Source: Rouxiella sp. S1S-2 | GTDB taxonomy: Bacteria; Pseudomonadota; Gammaproteobacteria; Enterobacterales; Enterobacteriaceae | DNA: 64,000 nucleotides | Assembly: GCF_009208105.1 (NCBI RefSeq) | Contig: NZ_WFKL01000001.1 | Span: 868,001-932,000 of the forward strand | Reading direction: 5' to 3' | Shown here: positions 38,925-47,635 of the stretch, one piece after another | How the letters are laid out: every line of letters begins with the position of its first letter | How positions within the stretch are numbered: the stretch's first letter is position 1 | Made by a program: the position numbers and the translations under genes | The notes under the pieces: generated by a model | Databases searched by the model: none | Told to the model about the DNA's origin: nothing | The model's input: only the letters and a program-made list of their open reading frames with translations

Positions 38925-39848
38925 TCAGTCGTACAGATCCGGGACGATCATCGTCTCAGGCAGCAGCGTGCGTTTATAGTCATCGCTGTAGTTACGTTTG
39001 GGAAGCGTGATTGGCGGCGATTCTATCTCTTCGTAGGGCACCTGCTGTAGCAGATGGTTGATACAGTTTAAACGCGCCTTCTTCTTGTCAACGCCCTGCA
39101 CTATCCACCATGGCGCTTCGGCAATGTGCGTACGTTTAAGCATCACTTCTTTGGCCGCGGTGTAATTTTCCCAGCGACGGCGGCTTTCAAGGTCCATCGG
39201 GCTGAGTTTCCATTGTTTTAGCGGGTCATGAATGCGGCTCAAAAAGCGCAGTTCCTGCTCTTCATCGGTAATAGAAAACCAGTATTTAATAATCTGGATC
39301 CCGCTGCGGGTCAGCATTTTTTCGAACTCGGGCACGCTGCGAAAGAACTCTTCATATTCATGATCGCTGCAAAAACCCATCACCTTCTCAACGCCGGCGC
39401 GGTTGTACCAGCTGCGGTCGAACAGCACCATTTCACCCGCGGCGGGCAAATGGGCGATATAGCGCTGGAAGTACCACTGAGTGCGTTCACGATCGTTAGG
39501 TGCTGGCAGGGCGGCTACGCGGCAGGTGCGAGGGTTGAGGCGCTGAGTAATGCGTTTAATCACTCCACCTTTACCTGCGGCGTCGCGGCCTTCAAAAATG
39601 ATCACCACGCGGTGCCCGGTGCGCATCACCCAGTCTTGTAATTTTACCAGTTCGCCCTGCATGCGCAGCAGCTCGCGAAAATACTGTTTGCGCCAGGCTT
39701 TTTGGTCATCCGAGTCAGGCTCGCCGTCACCAAGGCGGCGATCGTCTAGCTCCATTTCAAGCTCTTCGTCGTAGCTGTCGTAAAATTCTTGTAATAAGCG
39801 TTGGTTAAAGGTGAATTCACCCGCTGAACCATTCTCATGCATAGCCAT
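38925..39848 (-). CDS. Polyphosphate kinase 2 (PPK2, class I type)
   Basis: 307 residues. PPK2 transfers phosphate between polyphosphate and nucleoside diphosphates. Walker A is EGRDAAGKGGVIKRIT (about residues 86-100), Walker B/lid parts are VLFDRSWYNRAGVEKVMGFC, and the end has APWWIVQGVDKKKARLN. The start chosen has GAGGG eight bases upstream; a longer frame adds 11 codons. E. coli has no PPK2, so this is an accessory function. It is divergent from the ZntB-like gene, with a strong inverted repeat between them. Confidence 0.92.
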   Translation of the reverse strand: MAMHENGSAGEFTFNQRLLQEFYDSYDEELEMELDDRRLGDGEPDSDDQKAWRKQYFRELLRMQGELVKLQDWVMRTGHRVVIIFEGRDAAGKGGVIKRITQRLNPRTCRVAALPAPNDRERTQWYFQRYIAHLPAAGEMVLFDRSWYNRAGVEKVMGFCSDHEYEEFFRSVPEFEKMLTRSGIQIIKYWFSITDEEQELRFLSRIHDPLKQWKLSPMDLESRRRWENYTAAKEVMLKRTHIAEAPWWIVQGVDKKKARLNCINHLLQQVPYEEIESPPITLPKRNYSDDYKRTLLPETMIVPDLYD

Positions 39849-39912
39849 AACGCTTTCCCTCAAAGTCATGCCGCAGGCCAATTAATTCCATTAAGATTAT
39901 TCGTACCCAATG

Positions 39913-39939
39913 TGTCATTTTTATTGCAGAAAAATGACA
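39913..39939. repeat. Perfect 10-bp inverted repeat between ppk2 and the ZntB-like gene
   Basis: Arms TGTCATTTTT / AAAAATGACA with a 7-base spacer, in the divergent promoter region (65 bases from the PPK2 start). It could be an operator or a terminator-like hairpin. Confidence 0.6.
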
Positions 39940-40053
39940 GTTAAACGTCTGTTTACTCTTGATAATTTTATTAACGGCGGCCAATGAAATAAGTTGATTT
40001 TATTCTGGCAACTGGCGTAATGAGACAATGTTCCCGGTCGATATAGATAAAGT

Positions 40054-41073
40054 ATGCTGGAAGATAAAACGCAGAAAATAGACTTTAACGATGAAGTCAC
40101 AGGGCTGATATATGGCTTCGTATTTGATGAGAACAGGCCACCGCGTCGGGTAACGTCCGGGCAAATACTGGACGAATATCACCAGCATAAAAATGCCAGC
40201 GGATTTATCTGGCTGCACATTAACCTGAATCATGCAGCGGCGGAAAAATGGCTTAAAAAGCAGTTTTCTGTCGAGAGCTTTTTTTTTGACGAGATCCGCA
40301 ACGGATCGCACAGCACGCGCATTGAAAGCCAGGACAATGTGCTGTTTGCGGTACTTAACGATGCTAATTTTCAACCCGACAGTTCGGGTGAAGAGACGGC
40401 AACGCTGTGGCTCTACTGTTGCACCGGTCTGGTGATTACGGCGCGGCATAAGCCCTTACGGCTGATTGAGCGGCTTTTTCGCAAACTCGAATACCTTTCA
40501 CCAGGCACCCCTTCGGCGCTGTTAGTGCATTTGCTTGAAGAGCAGGAAGAGGTGCTGGAACAGATTGTTCGTCAGGCTAACCAGTATGTCGATCAGGTTG
40601 AAGAGCGATTGCTGAGTGGGCATGTAAAGAAAAACCGCACCCGACTCGGGCGAATGCGCAGGCAGTTACTGCGCTTTCAGCGATTGTTGGCACCGGAACC
40701 GGCGGCACTGTTTCGACTGATGAATCGCCCGCCACGCTGGTTGAATGCTGAAGTGGTGGCGGATTTACGGCAGTTTGCCGAAGAGTTTACCGTGGTTTTG
40801 AACGATTTAGTGGGGTTAACCGAACGCATTCGCCTGCTGCAGGAGGAGATTTCCTCGAGCCAAATGGAGCAGAACAACCGTACACTTTACGTGTTGACCG
40901 TCATCACCGTACTGGCGCTGCCCATTAACATTATTGCCGGATTTTTTGGTATGAACGTCGGCGGGATCCCGCTGGCCTCAAACCCGCACGGCTTTATGCT
41001 GCTGGTGTTAGTGGTGGTGGTCTTTACCGTGATTGCCGGCTGGTTTGCTCTGCGTAAGAAGGACGATGACTAA
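40054..41073 (+). CDS. CorA-family metal transporter, ZntB-like
   Basis: 339 residues. A long cytoplasmic N-terminal domain is followed by two C-terminal membrane spans; the loop between them has the CorA signature GMN (FFGMNVGGIPL), and the GMNVGGIP form is typical of ZntB zinc transporters. The C-terminus ends RKKDDD. As it lies next to ppk2 and not in the usual zntB setting, I treat it as a ZntB-like paralogue and give no gene name. No ribosome binding site better than GATA is seen before the ATG. Confidence 0.88.
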   Translation: MLEDKTQKIDFNDEVTGLIYGFVFDENRPPRRVTSGQILDEYHQHKNASGFIWLHINLNHAAAEKWLKKQFSVESFFFDEIRNGSHSTRIESQDNVLFAVLNDANFQPDSSGEETATLWLYCCTGLVITARHKPLRLIERLFRKLEYLSPGTPSALLVHLLEEQEEVLEQIVRQANQYVDQVEERLLSGHVKKNRTRLGRMRRQLLRFQRLLAPEPAALFRLMNRPPRWLNAEVVADLRQFAEEFTVVLNDLVGLTERIRLLQEEISSSQMEQNNRTLYVLTVITVLALPINIIAGFFGMNVGGIPLASNPHGFMLLVLVVVVFTVIAGWFALRKKDDD

Positions 41074-41102
41074 CCGCGCTCAGGTCGGCGTGCCCGCATT
41101 TT

Positions 41103-42008
41103 CTAAAGCGCTATCTGCTCCATCATGACAATCATTTTCTGGATAACGATTTGTGCCGCACGTGAGAGCTGGCGACGTGGCGCGACGCACAGTGCCAGGG
41201 TCAGCGGCTTAACGCTGTGACCCTGAAGCGGCACAAAGGCCAGTCGATTTTCCTGCAAATCCGGGATGACGTCCAGCAGGCTCAGAACCCCTACACCGGC
41301 ACCTTTGCGGATTAATTCGCGCATCATTCTGACATCATTACAAACGATCGACGGCGTCTCGTGCAGCTGATAGCGGTTGTACAACAGCCTGGCGCGCGCA
41401 TTGACCATCAGCGGCTCAGAAGGAATGATTTGCCGGTAATCGGTGATATCACTAAAAGACAGCACCTTTTTATGCGCCAGCGGATGCCCTTTTGGCATGG
41501 CAATGCCGATCGGCAGTTCTGCAAAAGCGCGGACCTCGAGACCGGTGTGCTCGACCGGGTCAAGCAGCAGGCCAAAATCCACCTCAGCCGAACTGACGTG
41601 TTCGCTAATATTACGGCTCTCTTCAATACGAAGAGTAAAGGTCAGATACGGATATTCTTTACCTACATCTGCAATCAGCTGCGCCATGATGCCTTCACTT
41701 AAGGCTGCTATCATCGAAATACTAACGTGACCCCGACGTAATCCCTGCATTTCATCAAATCTTTCACGGGTGCGGGCAAACTCCTTGCGCCAGCGCTTAA
41801 TATCATCAAATAGCACCTCACCGGCCGACGTTAGCTTTAAACCCGTTGGCAAACGTTCGAATAACGGCGTTTCCATAGTTTGTTCGGCTTGCAAAATTTG
41901 CCGGTTAATTGCCGAAGCCGAAACGTGCAGCGTTTCTGCGGCTTTACGCAAACTTCCCGTTCGTGCGACCTCAACAAAGTATTGTGAAAAGCGAGAAAAT
42001 GGCGACAT
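41103..42008 (-). CDS. LysR-family regulator
   Basis: 301 residues from the ATG opening MSPFSRFSQYFVEVAR. N-terminal helix-turn-helix (TGSLRKAAETLHVSASAINR) and a LysR substrate-binding domain (HVSISMIAALSEGIMAQ near residue 90). The frame is open for another 101 codons upstream, but that part is not LysR-like and would cover the permease promoter; the chosen start has a poor ribosome binding site. It is divergent from the purine permease gene, so control of it is possible. Confidence 0.85.
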   Translation of the reverse strand: MSPFSRFSQYFVEVARTGSLRKAAETLHVSASAINRQILQAEQTMETPLFERLPTGLKLTSAGEVLFDDIKRWRKEFARTRERFDEMQGLRRGHVSISMIAALSEGIMAQLIADVGKEYPYLTFTLRIEESRNISEHVSSAEVDFGLLLDPVEHTGLEVRAFAELPIGIAMPKGHPLAHKKVLSFSDITDYRQIIPSEPLMVNARARLLYNRYQLHETPSIVCNDVRMMRELIRKGAGVGVLSLLDVIPDLQENRLAFVPLQGHSVKPLTLALCVAPRRQLSRAAQIVIQKMIVMMEQIAL

Positions 42009-42141
42009 AAGAGGGTGTACTAATTTTTGCAGTGATTTAGTGAGATATCTATTATGGACTGCATCACCTATTTTTCCTAGATTGGTCGATGGTTCTTTGT
42101 AAAACAGCGATATCAGACGTTTTTTATCCAAATAGGTTGGA

Positions 42142-42157
42142 AAGTAAACGTTTGCGC
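42142..42157. promoter_or_regulatory. PurR operator upstream of the purine permease
   Basis: AAGTAAACGTTTGCGC fits the palindromic PurR consensus (ANGNAANCGNTTGCNT) at 15 of 16 positions. It is 178 bases before the permease start. This supports repression by PurR with hypoxanthine or guanine. Confidence 0.7.
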
Positions 42158-42250
42158 TGATAATTAAACAGACAGTGATGACAGGGTTCGTCAAAACACG
42201 CAGTAATTTCCGTGTGTCTTTATTTTTGAGTCGGACGAATCTATGGCATA

Positions 42251-42334
42251 TCGACTCTCGGCCTGCGGAAGTGTTTTGAAAAACAAAACCTATAACAAGC
42301 GTGTAGTTCATACAACGCGACCGAGAGACATCGA
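42251..42334 (+). promoter_or_regulatory. Three-way-junction leader of the purine permease (candidate riboswitch or thermosensor)
   Basis: The 84 bases directly before the ATG can fold as follows. P1: TCGA (42251-42254) pairs TCGA (42331-42334), and CTCTCGG (42255-42261) pairs CCGAGAG (42321-42327), with a 3-base bulge; this covers the ribosome binding site GAGAG up to the ATG. P2: GTTTTG / CAAAAC (42273-42278 with 42284-42289, AAAAA loop). P3: GCGTGTA / TACAaCGC (42299-42305 with 42311-42318, one bulge). Junction strands are 11, 9 and 2 bases. The conserved bases of the known purine riboswitch are not seen. Base-pairing inference. Confidence 0.5.
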
Positions 42335-43630
42335 ATGTTAGAGAAAATTTTTAAACTCAAAGCTCACCGTACTAACGTACGTACCGAGATATTGGCAGGC
42401 TTGACCACCTTTTTAGCCATGGCATATATCCTGTTTGTAAACCCTTCAATCCTTGGCGCGACCGGGATGGATAAAGGTGCCGTGTTTGTTGCAACCTGTC
42501 TGGCTGCCGCAATCGGTTCCGCACTGATGGGTTTCATTGCAAACTACCCGATAGCACTGGCGCCAGGCATGGGCCTGAACGCCTTCTTCACCTATACCGT
42601 TGTGCTGCACATGGGTTACACCTGGCAAATAGCCTTGGGTGCCGTTTTCCTCTCCGCCTGTATTTTCTTCGCGCTGTCTATTTTCAAAATTCGTGAATGG
42701 ATTATTCGCAGCATTCCTATGCCGCTGCGTTCGGCCATTGCCGCCGGTATTGGTTTATTCCTGGCGATTATCGCACTTGAAGGCTCGGGCATTGTGGTTG
42801 CCAACCCGGCAACGCTGGTGGGTCTGGGTGATTTGACTAAGCCAGCGCCGCTGTTTGCTATGCTGGGCTTCGTGATTATCGTGGTTCTGGAAGCGCGTAA
42901 AGTGACCGGGGCAGTGCTGATTGGTATTTTGGCCGTGACTATTCTCGCGATCGCGCTGGGCTTCACGCCATTTGGTGGCATTATGTCGATGCCGCCTTCA
43001 ATCGCGCCGACCTTCATGCAGCTCGACATTAAGGGCGCATTTAACGTTGGTCTGATTAGCGTCGTGTTTGCTTTCCTGTTCGTTGACGTGTTCGACAACT
43101 CCGGTACCCTGATTGGCGTAACCAAACGCGCGGGTCTGGCAGACGAAGATGGGAACATCCCGAAAATGGGCCGTGCCTTGGTTGCCGACAGCGCCGCGGC
43201 CCTGTTTGGTTCGCTGCTGGGTACCTCAACCACGACCAGTTACATCGAGTCTGCGGCTGGCGTAGGGGCCGGGGGTCGTACGGGCTTAACCGCGATTGTG
43301 GTGGCAATTTTGTTCCTGCTGAGCCTGTTCTTTGCGCCGTTGGCCGGCAGCATTCCGGCATTCGCCACTGCCCCCGCGCTGCTGTTCATTGCGGTGTTGA
43401 TGACCTCAGGTTTGGCCGAAATTGACTGGAAAGACATTACCGTTGCTGCGCCTGTCACCGTTACCGCGCTGACCATGCCGCTGACTTACTCCATCGCCAA
43501 CGGCATCGCGTTTGGTTTTATCACCTGGACATTGGTGAAACTGCTGAGTGGCCGCGGTCGTGAGCTGAATGCGGCGCTGGTTATCTTGTCGATCCTGTTC
43601 GTCATTAAGCTCGGTTGGTTGAGCGCCTAA
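42335..43630 (+). CDS. NCS2 (AzgA-type) purine permease
   Basis: 431 residues, about 13-14 membrane spans, imports adenine, hypoxanthine or guanine by proton symport. Family features: RTEILAGLTTFLAMAYILFV at the start, APGMGLNAFFTY (substrate site, about residue 75), FVDVFDNSGTLIGV (about 250) and GTSTTTSYIESAAGVGAGGRTG (about 295). It is most like the AdeP/AdeQ-GhxP/GhxQ group; the exact specificity is not decided. A PurR box and a structured leader lie upstream. A terminator follows. Confidence 0.9.
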   Translation: MLEKIFKLKAHRTNVRTEILAGLTTFLAMAYILFVNPSILGATGMDKGAVFVATCLAAAIGSALMGFIANYPIALAPGMGLNAFFTYTVVLHMGYTWQIALGAVFLSACIFFALSIFKIREWIIRSIPMPLRSAIAAGIGLFLAIIALEGSGIVVANPATLVGLGDLTKPAPLFAMLGFVIIVVLEARKVTGAVLIGILAVTILAIALGFTPFGGIMSMPPSIAPTFMQLDIKGAFNVGLISVVFAFLFVDVFDNSGTLIGVTKRAGLADEDGNIPKMGRALVADSAAALFGSLLGTSTTTSYIESAAGVGAGGRTGLTAIVVAILFLLSLFFAPLAGSIPAFATAPALLFIAVLMTSGLAEIDWKDITVAAPVTVTALTMPLTYSIANGIAFGFITWTLVKLLSGRGRELNAALVILSILFVIKLGWLSA

Positions 43631-43676
43631 CTCTCAGATATGCAGCCGGATGTTATTCCGGACTGAGTAAAAGCAA

Positions 43677-43710
43677 AGAGGGCTTCCCGCGTGAAGCCCT
43701 CTTTTTTTTT
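43677..43710 (+). terminator. Terminator of the purine permease gene
   Basis: Perfect 10-bp stem AGAGGGCTTC / GAAGCCCTCT followed by nine T. Confidence 0.93.
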
Positions 43711-43855
43711 CATTTTTCGTCGCCGCGATAGGCCTTTATGTGCCCTCCAACTTCAAAAATACGCCAGTATTTGTTATATTATTGAGCACTTCGCCAGCGA
43801 ATTTTTTTTAGGGCGCAAGAGTGTATTTTTAATCCCGCTTTCCCAGGATAACGAC

Positions 43856-44320
43856 ATGTTAGATTTTCGCTTTCCAACAGCAATGCAGATGGTTTTTAGT
43901 GTGGCACTGGCTGAAAAGTCAGGTCAGCGCTGTACCAGTGCGACTCTGGCAGCGGGACTGGAAGCTAATCCGAGCTTTATTCGTAAACTGATGGTGCCGC
44001 TAACGCATCACGGAATTATCGTCTCGACGCTGGGCCGCACCGGCTCTATTCGTCTGGGCCGCATGGCCGACACCATTACGCTGCGTGATATTTACACCGG
44101 CGTTATCGAAGACAAGCGACTGTGGGCCGCCAGGCCGGAAGGCAAGGCTAAATGCTTGGTGAGCGCCAACGCCTGCGGATATTTCAAATCTGTAGTGTGT
44201 GAGGCCGAAGAAGCCTCAATGGCCGTACTTGCTCGCTACACGGTAGCGGATGCGCTGGCTGAGTTTGAACGCAACGGCAGTTACAACTGCACCGGTGCCG
44301 AGCTGGCAATTAACAAATAG
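43856..44320 (+). CDS. oqxR: Rrf2-family regulator, OqxR-like
   Basis: 154 residues. Rrf2-type winged helix (FPTAMQMVFSVALAEKSG; TLAAGLEANPSFIRKLMVPL; TLGRTGSIRLGR). Five Cys are present, with C-x6-C-x7-C in CLVSANACGYFKSVVC, so a redox or Fe-S sensing role is possible; the spacing differs from IscR. AGGA lies eight bases before the ATG. It faces oqxB convergently. The Klebsiella oqxAB locus has an oqxR regulator in the matching place, which supports the name. It probably represses oqxAB and/or rarA. Confidence 0.82.
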   Translation: MLDFRFPTAMQMVFSVALAEKSGQRCTSATLAAGLEANPSFIRKLMVPLTHHGIIVSTLGRTGSIRLGRMADTITLRDIYTGVIEDKRLWAARPEGKAKCLVSANACGYFKSVVCEAEEASMAVLARYTVADALAEFERNGSYNCTGAELAINK

Positions 44321-44394
44321 TTTTTCGGCCAGTATGTTTATTCAAATCTTAAGTTATTAAAACTTAACTTTATTACCATTATATTTATTCAAAA

Positions 44395-44424
44395 AAGGGG
44401 ACTCGTCTTGCGGCGAGTCCCCTT
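44395..44424. terminator. Bidirectional terminator between oqxR and oqxB
   Basis: Stem AAGGGGACTCG / CGAGTCCCCTT with an 8-base loop. On the minus strand it is followed by a T run. Confidence 0.85.
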
Positions 44425-44461
44425 GTTCGTTTTAGTGACGTTTCCTACATAGCGTGGCGAG

Positions 44462-47400
44462 TTAATTTACGGTTACGTTCTCCGTTTTGGACTCACTCTT
44501 CTTGCTCACCAGCTTTCTCAATGCGACGTAGAATACTGGCGTCAGGAACAGACCGAATAGCGTGACCCCCAGCATGCCCGAGAAGACAGTAATCCCGGTT
44601 ACGCCGCGCACTTCTGAACCGGCACCGTGGCCCAGAATCAGCGGAATGGTCCCTGCGATAAAGGCGATCGACGTCATGACTATCGGGCGTAAACGCAGGC
44701 GACAGGCTTCCAGCGCGGCTTCAACAATACCTTTGCCCTGCAGCTCTAGTTCACGCGCGAACTCAACGATCAGGATGGCGTTTTTACATGCCAGTCCCAT
44801 CAGTACCACCAGTCCAACCTGCACAAACACATTGTTGTCCCCACCTGTAAGCCAGACACCGAACAGCGCCGACAGCATGGTCATGGGGACAATCAGAATC
44901 ACCGCCAGCGGCAGCGTCCAGCTTTCATACAGGGCGGCAAGTACCAGGAACGCCAGCAGCACGGACATCGGGAAGACGATAAGCGCCGCATTGCCCTGCG
45001 TTGACTGCTGATAACTCAGGTCGGTCCACTCGATGTTCATGCCGTTAGGCAGCAGATTTTTCGACATTGCGGCCACTTCGGTCATCGCCTGTGATGAAGA
45101 AAGTACGCGAGGATCGGCATCACCAATCAGGTCTGCCGCCGGATAGCCGTTGTAGCGAATAACCGGGTCCGGCCCGTAGGTGGTGGTGATGTTCACCATG
45201 CTGCCGATAGGCACCATCTCACCTTTATTGTTGCGGGTGCGTAAATTGCCAATGTCTTCTACGCTGTCGCGGAACTGCCCGTCGGCCTGCGCCATCACCT
45301 TCCAGGTGCGCCCAAAGCGGTTGAAATCATTGATGTATGACGAGCCAAGATAGGTTTGCAACGTACTGAACAGATCATCAAGTGAAACACCCTGCGCTTT
45401 GGCTTTCTCGCGGTCAATTTTCGCTTCAAGCTGCGGCACATTGGCCTGATAGGAGGAAATAGGGAAGCCCATACCCGGAGTCTGCATGATGGCACCCGAC
45501 ATCGTATTCACCGCAGACTGTAGTGCGCCATAGCCCAGACCGGCTCGGTCCTGAATATAAAGCGAATAGCCCGAACCTTGACCGAGGCCGAGGATCGGCG
45601 GAGGCATGATAGAGAACGCAAAACCTTCCTGAATCTGCGAAATCTTGGCATTTATTTCGGCATTAATTTGCGCCGCGGTGCGGGTACGTTCGCTCAACGG
45701 TTTCAGGGCAAAGAATACCGTGCCGGTGTTTGGCGTGTTGGTAAATTGCAGGGCGTTAAGCCCTGGGAAGGCTACCGCGTCGATCACGCCGTCCGTTTGC
45801 AGGCCTAACGCACTGATTTTTCGCACCACGGCGTCAGTACGTGACAGTGAAGAACCTTCAGGCATTTTCACGCCGGCAATTAAGTACAGTTTATCCTGAG
45901 TTGGAATAAATCCGCCCGGCACGGCTTTAAACATAAAGGCGGCCGCGCCTAGCAGCAGAATATAGACGACAAATACTGCGCCACGACGGCTCAGCGTTTT
46001 AGATACTGCATTCTGATAACCGTGCGAGCTGGCGTTGAAAAAGCGGTTAAACGGCTTGAAAAGCCAGCCAAACAGCCGGTCGATCAAACGCGACGGCATG
46101 TCTTTCGGCGCACCGTGGGACTTCAGTAAAATAGCGGCCAGCGCCGGTGACAGCGTCAGCGAGTTAATCGCCGAAATAACCGTTGAAATCGCGATAGTCA
46201 CGGCAAACTGCTTGTAGAACTGACCGGTTACGCCAGACAGGAAGGCCATCGGTACAAACACCGCGCACAGCACCAGAGCAATCGCTACAATCGGACCCGA
46301 AACTTCACGCATCGCCTGATGCGCGGCGTCTCTCGGCGCCAACCCTTCCTCTATATTACGCTCGACGTTCTCCACCACCACGATGGCGTCATCCACTACA
46401 ATGCCGATGGCTAACACCAGCCCAAACAGGCTCAGCGTATTGAGCGAAAAGCCCAGCAGGTAGAGAATACTGAAAGTACCGATAACCGAAATAGGCACCG
46501 CCAGCAGCGGGATAATCGATGCGCGCCAGGTTTGCAGGAACAGGATAACAACCAGCACCACCAACACCACGGCCTCAAGCAGGGTATGCACCACGGCGCT
46601 TATCGAGTCGCGTACAAATACCGTTGGGTCATACGGCGCACGCCAGGTCAGCCCATCGGGAAAACGGGTAGCCAACTCGGCCATTTTGGCACGCACGGCG
46701 TTCGACAGGTCAATGGCGTTGGCGCCCGGCGCCTGGAAGATGCCGATACCTACCGCGTCTTTATTATTGAGCTGCGAGCGCAGGGCATAGCTGCCCGATC
46801 CCATTTCAATGCGGGCGACGTCACGCAGGCGTACAATCGAACCATCTTCGCTGGTTTTCAGAATGATGTTGCCGAATTCGGTCTCATCTTTCAGACGACC
46901 CTGCGCATTGATAGACAGCAGATAATCGCTCTCTTTTGGCATCGGTTCCGCGCCTAGCTGACCGGCAGAAACCTGTACGTTTTGCTCGCGCATGGCGGTG
47001 ACCACGTCAGAGGCCGTTAATCCCCGCGCTGCGACCTTATTCGGGTCCAGCCAAACGCGCATGGCGTATTCACCGGCACCAAAAATTTGTACCTGTCCTA
47101 CGCCGGGCAAACGCGCCAGCTCATCTTTGACCTTCAGGGTGGCATAGTTGCGTAGATACAGTGAATCGTACTTGCCGGAAGGGGAGTACAGATGCACCAC
47201 CAACGTCATCGTGGGTGACTGCTTCTGCGTAGTCACGCCTTGGCGCTGCACGTCTTCAGGCAGGCGAGCCGCGGCCTGCGCAACGCGGTTTTGCACCTGA
47301 ACCTGCGCCTGATCCGGATCGGTTCCCGGACGGAAGGTGACCGTCGTGACCAGCACGCCGTCAGAACCGGCTACTGACTTCATGTACATCATGTTTTCAA

Positions 47401-47620
47401 CACCGTTGATCGCCTCTTCCAAAGGGGTAGCAACGGTTTCAGCAATCTCTTTCGGGTTAGCACCGGGGTATTCGGCGCGCACCTGCACACTCGGTGGCAC
47501 AACGTCGGGATATTCGCTCACCGGCAACAGCGGTATTGCAATAGCACCGGTGACTAAAATCAGTATCGACAGCACCGCCGCAAAAATCGGCCGGTCGATA
47601 AAAAAGCGGGAAAAGTCCAT
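44462..47620 (-). CDS. oqxB: RND multidrug efflux pump inner-membrane subunit, OqxB-like
   Basis: 1052 residues, the HAE1-type RND transporter. It starts MDFSRFFIDRPIFAAVLSIL, followed by the first large periplasmic loop (PGTDPDQAQVQVQNRV), GIVVDDAIVVVENVERN in TM4 (proton-relay Asp pair) and GLACKNAILIVEFARELE in TM10 (proton-relay Lys). It is very like OqxB of Klebsiella over its length, from memory. OqxAB exports quinolones, olaquindox and other amphiphiles through TolC. It follows oqxA by 15 bases. No outer-membrane gene is next to it, so TolC (at 9-10 kb) is the likely partner. Confidence 0.93.
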   Translation of the reverse strand: MDFSRFFIDRPIFAAVLSILILVTGAIAIPLLPVSEYPDVVPPSVQVRAEYPGANPKEIAETVATPLEEAINGVENMMYMKSVAGSDGVLVTTVTFRPGTDPDQAQVQVQNRVAQAAARLPEDVQRQGVTTQKQSPTMTLVVHLYSPSGKYDSLYLRNYATLKVKDELARLPGVGQVQIFGAGEYAMRVWLDPNKVAARGLTASDVVTAMREQNVQVSAGQLGAEPMPKESDYLLSINAQGRLKDETEFGNIILKTSEDGSIVRLRDVARIEMGSGSYALRSQLNNKDAVGIGIFQAPGANAIDLSNAVRAKMAELATRFPDGLTWRAPYDPTVFVRDSISAVVHTLLEAVVLVVLVVILFLQTWRASIIPLLAVPISVIGTFSILYLLGFSLNTLSLFGLVLAIGIVVDDAIVVVENVERNIEEGLAPRDAAHQAMREVSGPIVAIALVLCAVFVPMAFLSGVTGQFYKQFAVTIAISTVISAINSLTLSPALAAILLKSHGAPKDMPSRLIDRLFGWLFKPFNRFFNASSHGYQNAVSKTLSRRGAVFVVYILLLGAAAFMFKAVPGGFIPTQDKLYLIAGVKMPEGSSLSRTDAVVRKISALGLQTDGVIDAVAFPGLNALQFTNTPNTGTVFFALKPLSERTRTAAQINAEINAKISQIQEGFAFSIMPPPILGLGQGSGYSLYIQDRAGLGYGALQSAVNTMSGAIMQTPGMGFPISSYQANVPQLEAKIDREKAKAQGVSLDDLFSTLQTYLGSSYINDFNRFGRTWKVMAQADGQFRDSVEDIGNLRTRNNKGEMVPIGSMVNITTTYGPDPVIRYNGYPAADLIGDADPRVLSSSQAMTEVAAMSKNLLPNGMNIEWTDLSYQQSTQGNAALIVFPMSVLLAFLVLAALYESWTLPLAVILIVPMTMLSALFGVWLTGGDNNVFVQVGLVVLMGLACKNAILIVEFARELELQGKGIVEAALEACRLRLRPIVMTSIAFIAGTIPLILGHGAGSEVRGVTGITVFSGMLGVTLFGLFLTPVFYVALRKLVSKKSESKTENVTVN

Positions 47621-47635
47621 GGGTCAGATTCTCTG

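Noticed and set aside
42251..42334. Known purine (guanine/adenine) riboswitch in the permease leader
   Set aside because: The junction bases conserved in that class are not found; only the three-way shape is similar.
46532..46957. Plus-strand open frame inside oqxB
   Set aside because: Antisense shadow of a high-GC coding region, rich in His/Gln/Arg, as shadows usually are.
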